DNA from: Flavobacterium taihuense
Lineage (GTDB): Bacteria; Bacteroidota; Bacteroidia; Flavobacteriales; Flavobacteriaceae
Direction of reading: 5' to 3'
Length of the DNA: 64,000 nucleotides
Assembly: GCF_019351435.1 (NCBI RefSeq)
Contig: NZ_JAHWYN010000017.1
Span: forward strand, 1-64,000
Shown in pieces: positions 8,675 through 17,441 of the stretch (the stretch's first letter is position 1; the number at the start of each line of letters is the position of its first letter). Below the pieces are notes generated by a model. The model searched no databases. It worked only from the letters and a program-made list of their open reading frames with translations, and was not told where the DNA came from. The translations under genes were made by a program, and so were the position numbers.

Positions 8675-8895
8675 AAAACAGATGACGCGGAATTACACAC
8701 GAACGAAGTGAACTGACGCAGTAATTCGTGACCGTATTTTTCACTTATAATTGCCAAACCAAAAATCACGATAGGGATTTGTGCGCTGGCGCTGGGAGTG
8801 CCCCCTAGCGGAGCGGCTGGGGTCATGATAAAGAAAACCGAAACGAAGTGAGGTTCATCGAATAACAATAAGTGATAAGTGAGCTAAAAGAAAAA
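8675..8895. other. Intergenic stretch with a GC-rich patch
   Basis: Positions 8781-8826 are far richer in G and C than the surroundings and contain CCCC...GGGG complementary ends (about 8811-8822), so a hairpin is possible. The origin is unclear; such patches in Bacteroidota often mark transferred DNA. Confidence 0.35.
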
Positions 8896-9666
8896 TCACT
8901 TCTTAATACTTTCTTTCACTTCAGAAATATCCCTCTTTAATTCCAAAAACATTTCTTTTACACTAAGCGGTTCTGAAATTTCAGCCTTTCTATCACTACG
9001 ACCAATATTGCATTCATACTCCCATATCTCCAATATGTCAGAAGCTTTGACTTCATAGTTAGGGTAAAGTCTATTGTCGGACTCCAAAACAAGTGCATTC
9101 TTTTTGTTTTTGTTGAGACGCTTGTACACCATCCCCTCACTTTTAGTGATGAATATGTAGGTCTTGCCATCAAGAACCTCACCCAGTGATTCTACATAAC
9201 GGCCAATAATGATGGAACCATCCTCATGGGGAGGCATGGAATCACCTTCCACCGGAAATCCCCTATGCTTACCCGAACCCAAGAAAGGAAGTGAGATTTG
9301 TTGCAGACTCTCAATATACTCCGGATCTGCATAACCATTTAAATAACCGGCTTTCACTTTTTGGGTAACTACTTCTATGAAGTTCTCCCCTTCTCTATCC
9401 ACCATAATGGGAAGCACCAAACGATTATTCTCTAATTTTAATAAATCCTGGGAGTCAATTTTGCGGACATCCACCGACAGTAATAGATCGATACTGATAT
9501 GATAATAATGTGCTATTTTCTTTAAAATATCATACGGAGCTTCTGATGTGCCATCTTCATACTTCACATACCTACCCCTGGTAATGCATAGACTCTCAGC
9601 AAGTTTTTCCTGCGATATCTTCTGCTTTACCCGAAGGGTTCTGATGTTGTCTGAAAATAAGGACAT
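8896..9666 (-). CDS. XRE-HTH / S24 peptidase repressor (LexA/CI-like)
   Basis: An N-terminal XRE helix-turn-helix (about 8-65) is joined to a C-terminal S24 (LexA-like) serine peptidase domain. A candidate Ala-Gly autocleavage bond lies at residues 106-107 (KVKAGYLNG), with the nucleophile at GDSM (Ser143) and the general-base Lys in MVYKRL (Lys182). Such proteins are inactivated by RecA-stimulated self-cleavage after DNA damage. The gene diverges from dinB with an 87-bp shared region, so it is the likely repressor of the dinB-dnaE pair. Length (256) is normal. Confidence 0.9.
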   Translation of the reverse strand: MSLFSDNIRTLRVKQKISQEKLAESLCITRGRYVKYEDGTSEAPYDILKKIAHYYHISIDLLLSVDVRKIDSQDLLKLENNRLVLPIMVDREGENFIEVVTQKVKAGYLNGYADPEYIESLQQISLPFLGSGKHRGFPVEGDSMPPHEDGSIIIGRYVESLGEVLDGKTYIFITKSEGMVYKRLNKNKKNALVLESDNRLYPNYEVKASDILEIWEYECNIGRSDRKAEISEPLSVKEMFLELKRDISEVKESIKK

Positions 9667-9753
9667 AGCTATTTTGTTACAATTTATAACAGCAAATATA
9701 CTAAAAAATGTTGCAAACTGTACTAATTTTGTTCACTACAAAAACAAAGGAAA
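9667..9753. promoter_or_regulatory. Divergent promoter/operator region between S24 repressor and dinB
   Basis: An inverted repeat TGTTA-N7-TAACA (9675-9691) lies near the repressor start. TAATTTTG at 9724-9731 matches the Bacteroidota -7 element TAnnTTTG and would serve dinB. The repressor gene and dinB start on opposite sides of this region, so one repressor-binding zone could control both. Confidence 0.45.
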
Positions 9754-10947
9754 ATGATACGGGCAATTGTACACATGGATTTGGATACCTTTTTTGTATC
9801 CTGTGAAAGATTGGAAAACTCCCAATTGGAAGGAATTCCACTAATTATTGGTGGTGGTGATCGCGGTGTGGTAGCCTCCTGCTCCTATGAGGCACGTCGT
9901 TTCGGGGTACGCTCGGCGATGCCCATTAATATGGCGATGCGCCTTTGTCCACAGGCCAAGATTGTCAAAGGGGATATGGAATTGTATTCCAAATTATCCC
10001 ATGATGTAACCCAGGTGATTCAAGAAAAAGCGCCTATAATGGAAAAAGCCAGCATTGACGAGTTTTATCTTGATATTACCGGTATGGATCGATTTCATGG
10101 CAGTTATAAATGGACGAATGAACTCGCACAATCTGTGATTAAAGAAACGGGATTACCCATTAGTTTTGCTTTGTCTATCAATAAAACCGTCTCTAAAATA
10201 GCCACCGGTGAAGGCAAACCCAGAGGGAACTTAGAGATCCCTGAAAATAATGTACAAGCCTTTTTAAACCCGCTGTCCATCCAAAAGATACCGATGGTGG
10301 GCAATGTGACTTTTCAGCTTTTATCACGAATTGGCATTCGCACCATACAGACACTATCTGAAATGCCCGCCGAAGTACTGCAACGCATGATTGGCAAAAA
10401 TGGTTTGGAGATTTGGAAAAAAGCCAATGGCATTGACAATACTCCTGTAGAACCCTATACCGAGCGAAAATCCATTTCCACCGAGCATACTTTTTCCCAG
10501 GACACGATTGACATCATAAAACTCAAATCGGTGCTGATGGGTATGGTTGAAAAACTAGCTTTCCAGCTCCGTTCCGAGCAGTGGCTAACCTCAACAATAG
10601 TGGTTAAAATACGCTATGCCAATTTTGACACCGAAACCAAACAATGCAAAATAGCCTATACCTCAGCGGACCATATCCTGACCAGAAATGTAACCGATCT
10701 CTTTGACAAACTCTATCAACGACGCATGAGGCTTCGATTGATAGGCATACGCTTTAGTGGTCTGGTGAGAGGTACCTATCAAATCAATCTTTTTGAAGAC
10801 ACTCAGGAAATGTTGTCCCTTTATGCCGCTATGGACAAAATGAAGAGCCGTTACGGATTTGATGCCGTGATGCGTTGCGCCGGAGCGTCCTTCAAACCCA
10901 ATACCAAAGACGAAATTTTAAGAAGACTGGCTAAACCTAAAGAGTGA
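9754..10947 (+). CDS. dinB: Y-family DNA polymerase IV (DinB-like)
   Basis: This translesion polymerase copies past damaged bases. The 397-residue protein has the palm motifs MDLDTFFVSCE (Asp9) and SIDEFYLD (about residues 100-107), the fingers motif ASCSYEARRFGV, a little-finger domain and a beta-clamp-binding motif QINLF near residue 343. Catalytic acids are intact, so this is an active-type DinB rather than the catalytically dead ImuB that accompanies ImuC in many proteobacteria. It is followed, after a heptad repeat, by the DnaE2-like gene on the same strand. Confidence 0.93.
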   Translation: MIRAIVHMDLDTFFVSCERLENSQLEGIPLIIGGGDRGVVASCSYEARRFGVRSAMPINMAMRLCPQAKIVKGDMELYSKLSHDVTQVIQEKAPIMEKASIDEFYLDITGMDRFHGSYKWTNELAQSVIKETGLPISFALSINKTVSKIATGEGKPRGNLEIPENNVQAFLNPLSIQKIPMVGNVTFQLLSRIGIRTIQTLSEMPAEVLQRMIGKNGLEIWKKANGIDNTPVEPYTERKSISTEHTFSQDTIDIIKLKSVLMGMVEKLAFQLRSEQWLTSTIVVKIRYANFDTETKQCKIAYTSADHILTRNVTDLFDKLYQRRMRLRLIGIRFSGLVRGTYQINLFEDTQEMLSLYAAMDKMKSRYGFDAVMRCAGASFKPNTKDEILRRLAKPKE

Positions 10948-10997
10948 AGAGTCAAGAGTGAAGAGTTAAGAGTCAAGAGTCAAGAGTGAAGAGTGAA
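10942..10997. repeat. Eight 7-bp tandem repeats (GAGTNAA) starting at the dinB stop codon
   Basis: Eight units of the form GAGTNAA (GAGTGAA, GAGTCAA, GAGTTAA) run from the last dinB sense codon into the spacer before dnaE2. The first unit contains the dinB stop. The array could slip during replication and so change the spacing between the two genes or the dinB C-terminus. Confidence 0.9.
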
Positions 10998-11044
10998 AAA
11001 CAAAAAAACAAAAACCTAAATAATTATACCATTAAACAACTCTC

Positions 11045-14000
11045 ATGTACCTCAACTGTCATTCGTTCCACTCCTTACGCTACGGCACCATCCCCCTTAA
11101 TGATCTTATAGGGCAAGCCGTTACTTGTGGAGTAAAAGCAATGGCGCTCACTGATATTAATACTGTAACTGGTATTTATGATTTTATAAAAAGCTGTGGT
11201 GCTGTAGGGATTAAACCCCTTGTAGGTATCGAATTCCATTCTGAAAACAAATTGCGTTACATCGGTTTAGCCAAAAACGCAAGCGGACTGGCAGAAATGA
11301 ATCGTTTTTTAACGGCTCATAATTTCAGCGGCGAACCATTACCAAAACAAGCACCAGAATTCGATTCCGTTTTTATAATTTACACCCTAGAAAATGCACC
11401 AATTTCGCTTAAAAAGAATGAATTTGTAGGCATTCGCCCCGAAGAATTACCCAAACTTTTTTCTTTGGAACTTAAAAATAAAATAGCCAAAATGGTGGTA
11501 TTGCAACCCGTAACTTTTAGAACCAAAAAGGAATTCAATCTGCATAAAATTTTACGGGCTATTGATTCCAATATCATTCTATCAAAACTAACAGAAGCCG
11601 ACTATTGCAAAACTACAGAAGTATTAAAACCTTTAAAAGAACTTCTAGCTCATTATACAGAATATCCACAAATTATTGCCAATACAGAACAACTAATAGA
11701 ACAATGCAATTTCAAATTTGAATTCAATACCCCCAGAAATAAAAAATTCTATACCAACAATCGGGAAAGTGATTTTGCATTATTAACTTCATTGGCTCAA
11801 CAGGGCATGTTATGGCGGTATGGGGGGGGAAATATTGATGCTAAAGTACGAGTTGAAAAGGAACTCAAAGTTATTGACCAATTAGAATTCAGTGGCTATT
11901 TTCTAATAACCTGGGATATTATTCGCTACAGTAACAGCCTTGGTTTCATGCACATTGGACGTGGAAGCGGTGCCAATAGCATTATAGCCTATTGTTTGGG
12001 GATTACGGATATATGTCCACTGGAACTGGATTTGTATTTTGAACGGTTTCTAAATGAAAATCGAAAAAGCCCACCTGATTTTGATATTGATTGGAGTTGG
12101 AAAGAACGGGATGTAATCCTGGAATACATCTTCAATCGGTATGGCAAAGAAAACGTAGCTTTTTGTGGTACGAATGTCGAATTCAAATACCGCTCCATCT
12201 TTCGGGAAGTTGGAAAAGTATTTGGTCTTCCAAAAGAAGAGTTAGACATGCTAGCAAAAAATCCAATGCAATTTCATGATAAGAACAACATTGTAAAGTT
12301 TGTGCAAGAATATGGAATGATGCTAGAGAAATACCCCAATCAACGCAGTATGCATTCCTGTGGTATTATAATCTCCGAAGAACCTATCACCAATTACACA
12401 CCACTTGAAATGCCTCCAAAAGGATTTCCTATTGTGCTTTTTGATATGCATGTCGCCGAAGATATTGGTTTTGAAAAATTCGACATTTTAAGTCAACGAG
12501 GCATTGGTCATATTGATGATACGGTCAAACTGATTGAAAAAAACAGAAGTGTTCGGGTGAATATTCGCGATACTTCAATTTCAAAAAATGAAGCATTAGC
12601 CAATAATTATTTGGCTGAAGGCAAAACCATTGGATGTTTTTATATAGAAAGTCCTGCCATGCGGGGATTATTAAGAAGACTTAAATGTGATAATTATAAA
12701 ACACTGGTGGCTGCCTCCTCTATTATTCGCCCTGGTGTGGCACAATCCGGCATGATGAAAGAATATATTTTTCGTCACAACCATCCCGACAAATTCGAAT
12801 ACTTTCACGAAGTGTTTAAACAACAGCTTGGGGAAACCTACGGAATTATGGTCTATCAGGAAGATGTTATTAAAATAGCATTACACTATGGAGGTTTACC
12901 TGCAGCAGACGGAGATATTCTAAGGAGAGCCATGAGTGGCAAAGGACGCTCGAAAGAGGCTTTGCAAAAAGTAAAGGACAATTTCTTTGCCTGCTGTACC
13001 CAAAAAGGACATCCCTTAAAACTGAGCGAGGAAATATACAGACAGATTGAGTCCTTTGCGGGTTATTCTTTTTGCAAAGCACACTCAGCATCCTATGCCG
13101 TTGAAAGCTATCAAAGCTTGTATCTCAAAGTATATTATCCCATTGAGTTTATGGTGGCCGTAATCAACAATCAAGGGGGATTTTACAGAACCGAAGTCTA
13201 TGTGCATGAAGCGCGTATGGCTGGAGCCTCCATCCATAATCCTTGCATAAACAAAAGCGAATACGAAACCACGCTCTATGGTACTGATGTCTATTTGGGA
13301 TTTATGCACCTGCAGAGTTTGGAATCCAAAATGGCACATTTCATCGTCTCAGACCGCAACAGAAATGGTAATTTTCAGTCGCTGGAGGATTTCATCAATC
13401 GCATTCCAATGGGAATTGAAGGAATTAAAATCTTAATTTTTATAGGCGCTTTTCGCTTTACTGGCAAAACCAAAAACCAGTTGCTGGTTATCGCCAGCTT
13501 GCTCTTAAACAATTATAAACCCAAAAACAGAAACTTACTCTTGATACAGGAACCCGTAAAAGAATACAAACTCCCAACGCTGGAGCGTTCTCTGTTTGAA
13601 GATGCTTTTGACGAAATTGAACTGCTGAGTTTTCCTGTATCCTGCACCCCCTTTGATCTTTTGCAGACCAAAAACCGCGGAGATATAATGGCCAAGGACC
13701 TGCTCAACTGTCATAAAAAACAAGTGCGCATGCTGGCCTATCTCATTTCAAGAAAACAAGTCCCTACCAAAAGAGGAACCATGTATTTTGGAACTTGGGT
13801 TGACCATGAAGGTTCTTATTTTGATACGGCACACTTTCCCGACAGTCTGACGCAATATCCTTTTCTGGGAGGTGGCTGTTATCTTCTCTTAGGTAGTGTA
13901 GAAGTGGACTATCATTTCCCCACTATTACCGTAACTAAAATGGCCAAGATGCCTTTTATCCCCGACCCTAGATATATGGATTCAAAAGACCAGTTCAAGA

Positions 14001-14098
14001 CACAAAATCAAATCAGGGAAGATGTCAGTAGTACCCATCGTGAACCCTATCCTCAGGAACATGAGATTCATCTCCCTAGACATAGAATGATTTCTTGA
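11045..14098 (+). CDS. dnaE2: Error-prone DNA polymerase III alpha (DnaE2/ImuC-like)
   Basis: This 1017-residue C-family polymerase begins with a PHP domain (about 1-200; NCHSFHSLRYG, ALTDINTVTGIYDF), then the palm with GRGSGANSIIAYCLG and PDFDIDW (about residue 340, catalytic Asp pair), the fingers (GETYGIMVYQEDVI, GRSKEAL) and a C-terminal region. It is shorter than replicative DnaE (about 1160), as expected for DnaE2/ImuC. Together with dinB and the divergent S24 repressor it forms a damage-inducible mutagenesis cassette common in Bacteroidota. The start chosen is the first ATG after the heptad repeats. Confidence 0.9.
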   Translation: MYLNCHSFHSLRYGTIPLNDLIGQAVTCGVKAMALTDINTVTGIYDFIKSCGAVGIKPLVGIEFHSENKLRYIGLAKNASGLAEMNRFLTAHNFSGEPLPKQAPEFDSVFIIYTLENAPISLKKNEFVGIRPEELPKLFSLELKNKIAKMVVLQPVTFRTKKEFNLHKILRAIDSNIILSKLTEADYCKTTEVLKPLKELLAHYTEYPQIIANTEQLIEQCNFKFEFNTPRNKKFYTNNRESDFALLTSLAQQGMLWRYGGGNIDAKVRVEKELKVIDQLEFSGYFLITWDIIRYSNSLGFMHIGRGSGANSIIAYCLGITDICPLELDLYFERFLNENRKSPPDFDIDWSWKERDVILEYIFNRYGKENVAFCGTNVEFKYRSIFREVGKVFGLPKEELDMLAKNPMQFHDKNNIVKFVQEYGMMLEKYPNQRSMHSCGIIISEEPITNYTPLEMPPKGFPIVLFDMHVAEDIGFEKFDILSQRGIGHIDDTVKLIEKNRSVRVNIRDTSISKNEALANNYLAEGKTIGCFYIESPAMRGLLRRLKCDNYKTLVAASSIIRPGVAQSGMMKEYIFRHNHPDKFEYFHEVFKQQLGETYGIMVYQEDVIKIALHYGGLPAADGDILRRAMSGKGRSKEALQKVKDNFFACCTQKGHPLKLSEEIYRQIESFAGYSFCKAHSASYAVESYQSLYLKVYYPIEFMVAVINNQGGFYRTEVYVHEARMAGASIHNPCINKSEYETTLYGTDVYLGFMHLQSLESKMAHFIVSDRNRNGNFQSLEDFINRIPMGIEGIKILIFIGAFRFTGKTKNQLLVIASLLLNNYKPKNRNLLLIQEPVKEYKLPTLERSLFEDAFDEIELLSFPVSCTPFDLLQTKNRGDIMAKDLLNCHKKQVRMLAYLISRKQVPTKRGTMYFGTWVDHEGSYFDTAHFPDSLTQYPFLGGGCYLLLGSVEVDYHFPTITVTKMAKMPFIPDPRYMDSKDQFKTQNQIREDVSSTHREPYPQEHEIHLPRHRMIS

Positions 14099-14216
14099 TA
14101 AAATTTTACCATTTAAAATTCGAAATAAAACAGTCTATCTTGCTTATTTTCATTTGCTTCTTTCTTCTTTATCCTGCCTCCTTTTACAATCTTTTTTATA
14201 TGGAAAAACATATAAA

Positions 14217-14432
14217 ATGAATACAATATCCGATTTTGTAAAAAAGAGATGAAAACAAGCAGGTCTTACACAAGAAGAATTTGCCATGAAAGCTGGTGTA
14301 GCATTGACCGTTATCCAAAAGATTGAACAAGGTAAGGACAACTTCAGTTTATGTAGTGTAAATCAGGTACTGAAAATGTTCGGGCACATTTTAGGTCCTA
14401 TAAACGAAAAACAATTAGGCGACAAGCCATAA
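14217..14432 (+). pseudogene. Second hipB, broken by an in-frame TGA
   Basis: Translation from ATG 14217 gives MNTISDFVKKR, a TGA at 14250-14252, then KQAGLTQEEFAMKAGVALTV and an acidic-basic tail ending at TAA 14430. The HTH matches the HipB class and is about the same length as hipB at 6086. The nonsense codon lies where that HipB reads HRKQAGLTQ. Only the stop codon disrupts this copy. Confidence 0.8.
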
Positions 14433-14557
14433 TAAAATACAACGACATCCTCTCTTTCATTTTAAGAGAGCGAGATAGCGAATATGAATTTTTATATGAT
14501 GAAGATTACATTCAAAACTATTCCGATTTATTTGTAATTTTCAGTATGTCAGTGTGA
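14429..14557 (+). pseudogene. hipS remnant after the broken hipB
   Basis: The frame from 14429 reads as the start of HipS (SEYEFLYDEDYIQNYSD, compare GGYEFIYDDNYEGEAV in the intact HipS) but begins at ATA instead of ATG and ends at TGA 14555 after about 42 codons. It overlaps the hipB-like stop as the intact hipS does. No hipT follows. The locus is therefore a decayed paralogue of the 6 kb hipBST. Confidence 0.7.
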
Positions 14558-14976
14558 AATCATTCCAACACTGGCCCCATCTTCACAAATATTTCAGATA
14601 AAGAAAAACAGAAGATTCTAGGTTTTAATTAATTCCCTATTAACAGGAATCACAAGAAAAACCTTCTGTTAAAGTGAAAAAGTTTTCACAAACTTTACAT
14701 GTCCTTTTCATAAATTAAAATTAAAGTTTTATTGATAACTTTGCATGTGAATAAATGTAGCACGTACAGGATTCTCAAAAACAATTAATTAGTGTTAGAT
14801 ATTATATCTCTATAATTATCATTTATAAGTTTGCCATACTATCATTGAGTTTTACAATAAAAGAGCAACTAGAGTTTAATTGAACATGCCTTTTGTTCTA
14901 AAATCTTTATTGTAGATTAGCGGTTGTATTTATAAAAAACGGCTAACCTTAGCAAAGATCTAATGACAACAAAACG
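14558..14976. promoter_or_regulatory. Upstream region of the Crp-like gene with an inverted repeat
   Basis: No gene is visible. TAACTTTG at about 14729 resembles a -7 element. An imperfect inverted repeat TTAGCGGTT / AACGGCTAA (14917-14946, 8 of 9 pairs) ends 30 bp before the regulator start and may be its operator. Confidence 0.4.
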
Positions 14977-15564
14977 ATGGAAGACAAACTCTTAAATTAT
15001 TTTTCTAGAATAATGCCTATTTCAAAAGAAGAAGCTGATGCTATTGCAGCCACTATGGTGATTAAAAAATATGAAAAGGGCACTATACTACTTAAAGAAG
15101 GGCAAATTTCAACAGAGGCTTATTTCGTTTTAGAAGGCTGTGTGAGGCAATATTTTATCGTTGATGGTGAAGAAAAAACGGGTAATTTTTTCACCGAAGA
15201 ACAATGGGTAATTTCTTTAAACAGTTTTGGTAATAACCTCCCCTCAAATCACTATATGGCTTGTTCCACAGATTGTTTTCTTGTGGTTGGCAATAGAGAC
15301 AAAGAAGAAGATTTATACCGTCGTTTTCCTAAACTAGAAACCGTTTCCAGAAAAGTAATGGAAAAAGTGTTTGCAGAACAGCAGGAACTGATGTCATCTT
15401 ATACCACTGACACTCCTGAACAACGATACGTGAGGCTCTTAAATTCAAGACCTCAATTGTTTCAAACAATCCCCCAGTATCAAATAGCCAGTTACATAGG
15501 CATTAAACCAGAATCGTTAAGCCGGATCAGGAGAAGAATTGCATTGAATCGTGATAGCAACTGA
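14977..15564 (+). CDS. Crp/Fnr-family transcriptional regulator
   Basis: This 195-residue protein has an N-terminal cyclic-nucleotide-binding-like jelly roll (about 20-120; KGTILLKEGQISTEAYFVLE, FFTEEQWVISLNSF) and a C-terminal winged HTH (TIPQYQIASYIGIKPESLSR). This subtype is abundant in Bacteroidota; it lacks the Fnr N-terminal Cys motif and the ligand is unknown. It stands just upstream of the Ada-like gene on the same strand, about 130 bp apart, and could control the alkylation-repair genes that follow. Confidence 0.88.
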   Translation: MEDKLLNYFSRIMPISKEEADAIAATMVIKKYEKGTILLKEGQISTEAYFVLEGCVRQYFIVDGEEKTGNFFTEEQWVISLNSFGNNLPSNHYMACSTDCFLVVGNRDKEEDLYRRFPKLETVSRKVMEKVFAEQQELMSSYTTDTPEQRYVRLLNSRPQLFQTIPQYQIASYIGIKPESLSRIRRRIALNRDSN

Positions 15565-15640
15565 TCTTTAATTCGAAAATATTCTAATTCGTGCAACCAC
15601 ACATCAAATGATAACAGGAATTATAATAAAACTAAATCGT

Positions 15641-15688
15641 AGCAAGTTTCGGATTTTATAACGATAAACTTCTTTCGATATTTGCATT
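15641..15688 (+). promoter_or_regulatory. Shared promoter motif, copy 1 (upstream of the ada-like gene)
   Basis: AGCAAGTTTCGGNTTTTAT at 15641-15659 is followed after 14 bp by TTCGATNTTTGCATT (15674-15688), whose TNTTTG part resembles the Bacteroidota -7 box. The identical two-block pattern with the same spacing is found at 16555-16602 upstream of the hydrolase gene. The upstream block is a candidate activator site, possibly for the methylated Ada-type AraC protein itself. Confidence 0.65.
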
Positions 15689-15695
15689 ATAAAAT

Positions 15696-16556
15696 ATGAC
15701 GAAAATGACTGAACAACAAAATATTAATTATAACAGAATTGCTGAAGCAATTGACTATATAAAAGAAAACTTTAAAGAGCAACCCAATCTGGATGAAGTT
15801 GCTGAGAAAGTTCATTTAAGCCCTTTTCATTTCCAGCGGCTTTTTAGTGAATGGGCAGGCACAAGTCCAAAAAAATTTTTACAATATACCACAGTTGAAT
15901 ATGCCAAAACCTTATTAAAAGACAATCAAGCCACACTTTTTGAAACAGCCTACGAAACAGGGCTTTCCGGTACAGGGCGATTACACGATTTGTTTGTCAC
16001 TATAGAAGGTATGACACCCGCTGAATACAGAAATGGCGGAAAAAATTTAGTTATAAATTATAGTTTTTCGGAGAGCCCTTTTGGAAATATTATAGTAGCA
16101 TCTACTGACAAAGGAATTTGCTATATGGCATTTTCCGATAATGAAACTTTGGCATTTTCAACAATGCAAAACCATTTTCCAAATGCCCTTTTCAGACAAA
16201 TGGTAGATATAATTCAGCAAAATGCACTTTATATTTTCACTCACGATTGGACAAAATTAAATCAAATAAAACTGCACTTAAAAGGAACTGATTTTCAACT
16301 AAAAGTTTGGCAAACCCTTTTAAAAATTCCTTTGGGGCAACTGACAACCTATGGTGCTATTGCAGCTAAAATTGAAAAACCAAATGCTTCAAGAGCTGTG
16401 GGCACAGCAATTGGCAGCAATCCCGTTGCTTTCTTAATCCCTTGTCATCGAGTAATTCAATCTACAGGAATATTGGGTGGGTATATGTGGGGCAATACTA
16501 GAAAAACAGCCATTATTGGTTGGGAAGGAACAAAAATACATTCCGAATTTATTTAG
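15696..16556 (+). CDS. AraC-type regulator fused to O6-methylguanine-DNA methyltransferase (Ada C-terminal part)
   Basis: This 286-residue protein lacks the zinc-binding N-terminal domain of E. coli Ada. It begins with an AraC HTH pair (about 10-110; LDEVAEKVHLSPFHFQRLFS, TPAEYRNGG) and continues with the MGMT/Ogt domain ending in the acceptor motif PCHRV (Cys250). It directly removes methyl from O6-methylguanine and probably regulates the response. A separate 82-residue protein at 18581 carries the Ada-type metal-binding domain, so the Ada functions appear split between two genes of the same cluster. The shared promoter motif precedes it. Confidence 0.9.
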   Translation: MTKMTEQQNINYNRIAEAIDYIKENFKEQPNLDEVAEKVHLSPFHFQRLFSEWAGTSPKKFLQYTTVEYAKTLLKDNQATLFETAYETGLSGTGRLHDLFVTIEGMTPAEYRNGGKNLVINYSFSESPFGNIIVASTDKGICYMAFSDNETLAFSTMQNHFPNALFRQMVDIIQQNALYIFTHDWTKLNQIKLHLKGTDFQLKVWQTLLKIPLGQLTTYGAIAAKIEKPNASRAVGTAIGSNPVAFLIPCHRVIQSTGILGGYMWGNTRKTAIIGWEGTKIHSEFI

Positions 16557-16602
16557 CAAGTTTCGGGTTTTATGGCTACACGAATAGTTCGATTTTTGCA
16601 TT
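16555..16602 (+). promoter_or_regulatory. Shared promoter motif, copy 2 (upstream of the hydrolase gene)
   Basis: This repeats the 15641 motif: AGCAAGTTTCGGNTTTTAT, 14 bp, then TTCGATNTTTGCATT. It starts at the last base pair of the ada-like stop codon and leads into the hydrolase gene at 16624. The two copies differ in only a few positions within the blocks while the spacer differs freely, as expected for bound sites. Confidence 0.65.
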
Positions 16603-16623
16603 TACTATTAAAGTCAAAAAAAA

Positions 16624-17439
16624 ATGAAACTCACGAACACTTGGATAGCATACCTCAGTTTGCTAATTATTGCACTATTTTTTAATCCATTTCAAATGAA
16701 TGCTCAAAACAAAAATGACAAGAAAACCTTTATTCTAATTCACGGTTCTTGGCATAGTGCTTGGAATTGGTATAAAGTAACACCCTTACTTGAAAAGCAA
16801 GGACATATCGTTTACTCCATTGATTTGCCAGGAATGGGAAGAGATAAAACACCAATAGAAAATGTACGATTTGATTCAACAATTCAACAATTGTGCAAGC
16901 TTATCGACAGTATTCCCGGAAAAGTAATACTAGTGGCTCATAGCAAAAACGGAATATTCAATTCTCAATTAGCAGAATTGAGACCAAATAAAATCGAAAA
17001 ATTAATTTATCTAGCAGCGGTACTAGTTGCTAATGGAAAATGTGCCAAAGACTATTTTGCATTAGATGAAAAAGAAGTTCTAGGCGGACACATTACTTAT
17101 AATGGTACTATTTCTTCTATGCTTTTACCTGAAATTTACAAAGAGGGATTATACCACGATTGCCCCGATGACATTACGCAAATGGCTAACATCATTCTGT
17201 TACCCGAATCAACAGAGTCTGCAAAAGCAAAATTGAAACTTACTGAAGGTAATTATGGAAACGTGCCACGATATTATATTGAATGCACCGAAGACCGAGC
17301 AATAACACCTTGGTTGCAAGAAAAAATGCTAGCGGAAATGCCCTGCTTGAAAGTATATAAAATTGCTTCTAGCCATTCGCCATTTTTTAGCATGCCCGAT
17401 AAATTGACAGAAATTATTAATGAAATATCGAAGTTATAA
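16624..17439 (+). CDS. Exported alpha/beta hydrolase, methylesterase-like
   Basis: The 271-residue protein starts with a signal peptide (hydrophobic stretch about 8-24, NAQNKN near the cleavage region). The alpha/beta hydrolase core shows the oxyanion HG (LIHGSWHSAWNWY), the nucleophile elbow AHSKNG (Ser in place, but Lys-Asn-Gly instead of the usual xGG), and a late His (SSHSPFF). Overall it resembles the plant-type methylesterase / hydroxynitrile-lyase branch. It carries the same promoter motif as the ada-like gene, which suggests co-regulation, although its substrate is unknown. Confidence 0.75.
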   Translation: MKLTNTWIAYLSLLIIALFFNPFQMNAQNKNDKKTFILIHGSWHSAWNWYKVTPLLEKQGHIVYSIDLPGMGRDKTPIENVRFDSTIQQLCKLIDSIPGKVILVAHSKNGIFNSQLAELRPNKIEKLIYLAAVLVANGKCAKDYFALDEKEVLGGHITYNGTISSMLLPEIYKEGLYHDCPDDITQMANIILLPESTESAKAKLKLTEGNYGNVPRYYIECTEDRAITPWLQEKMLAEMPCLKVYKIASSHSPFFSMPDKLTEIINEISKL

Positions 17440-17441
17440 GT

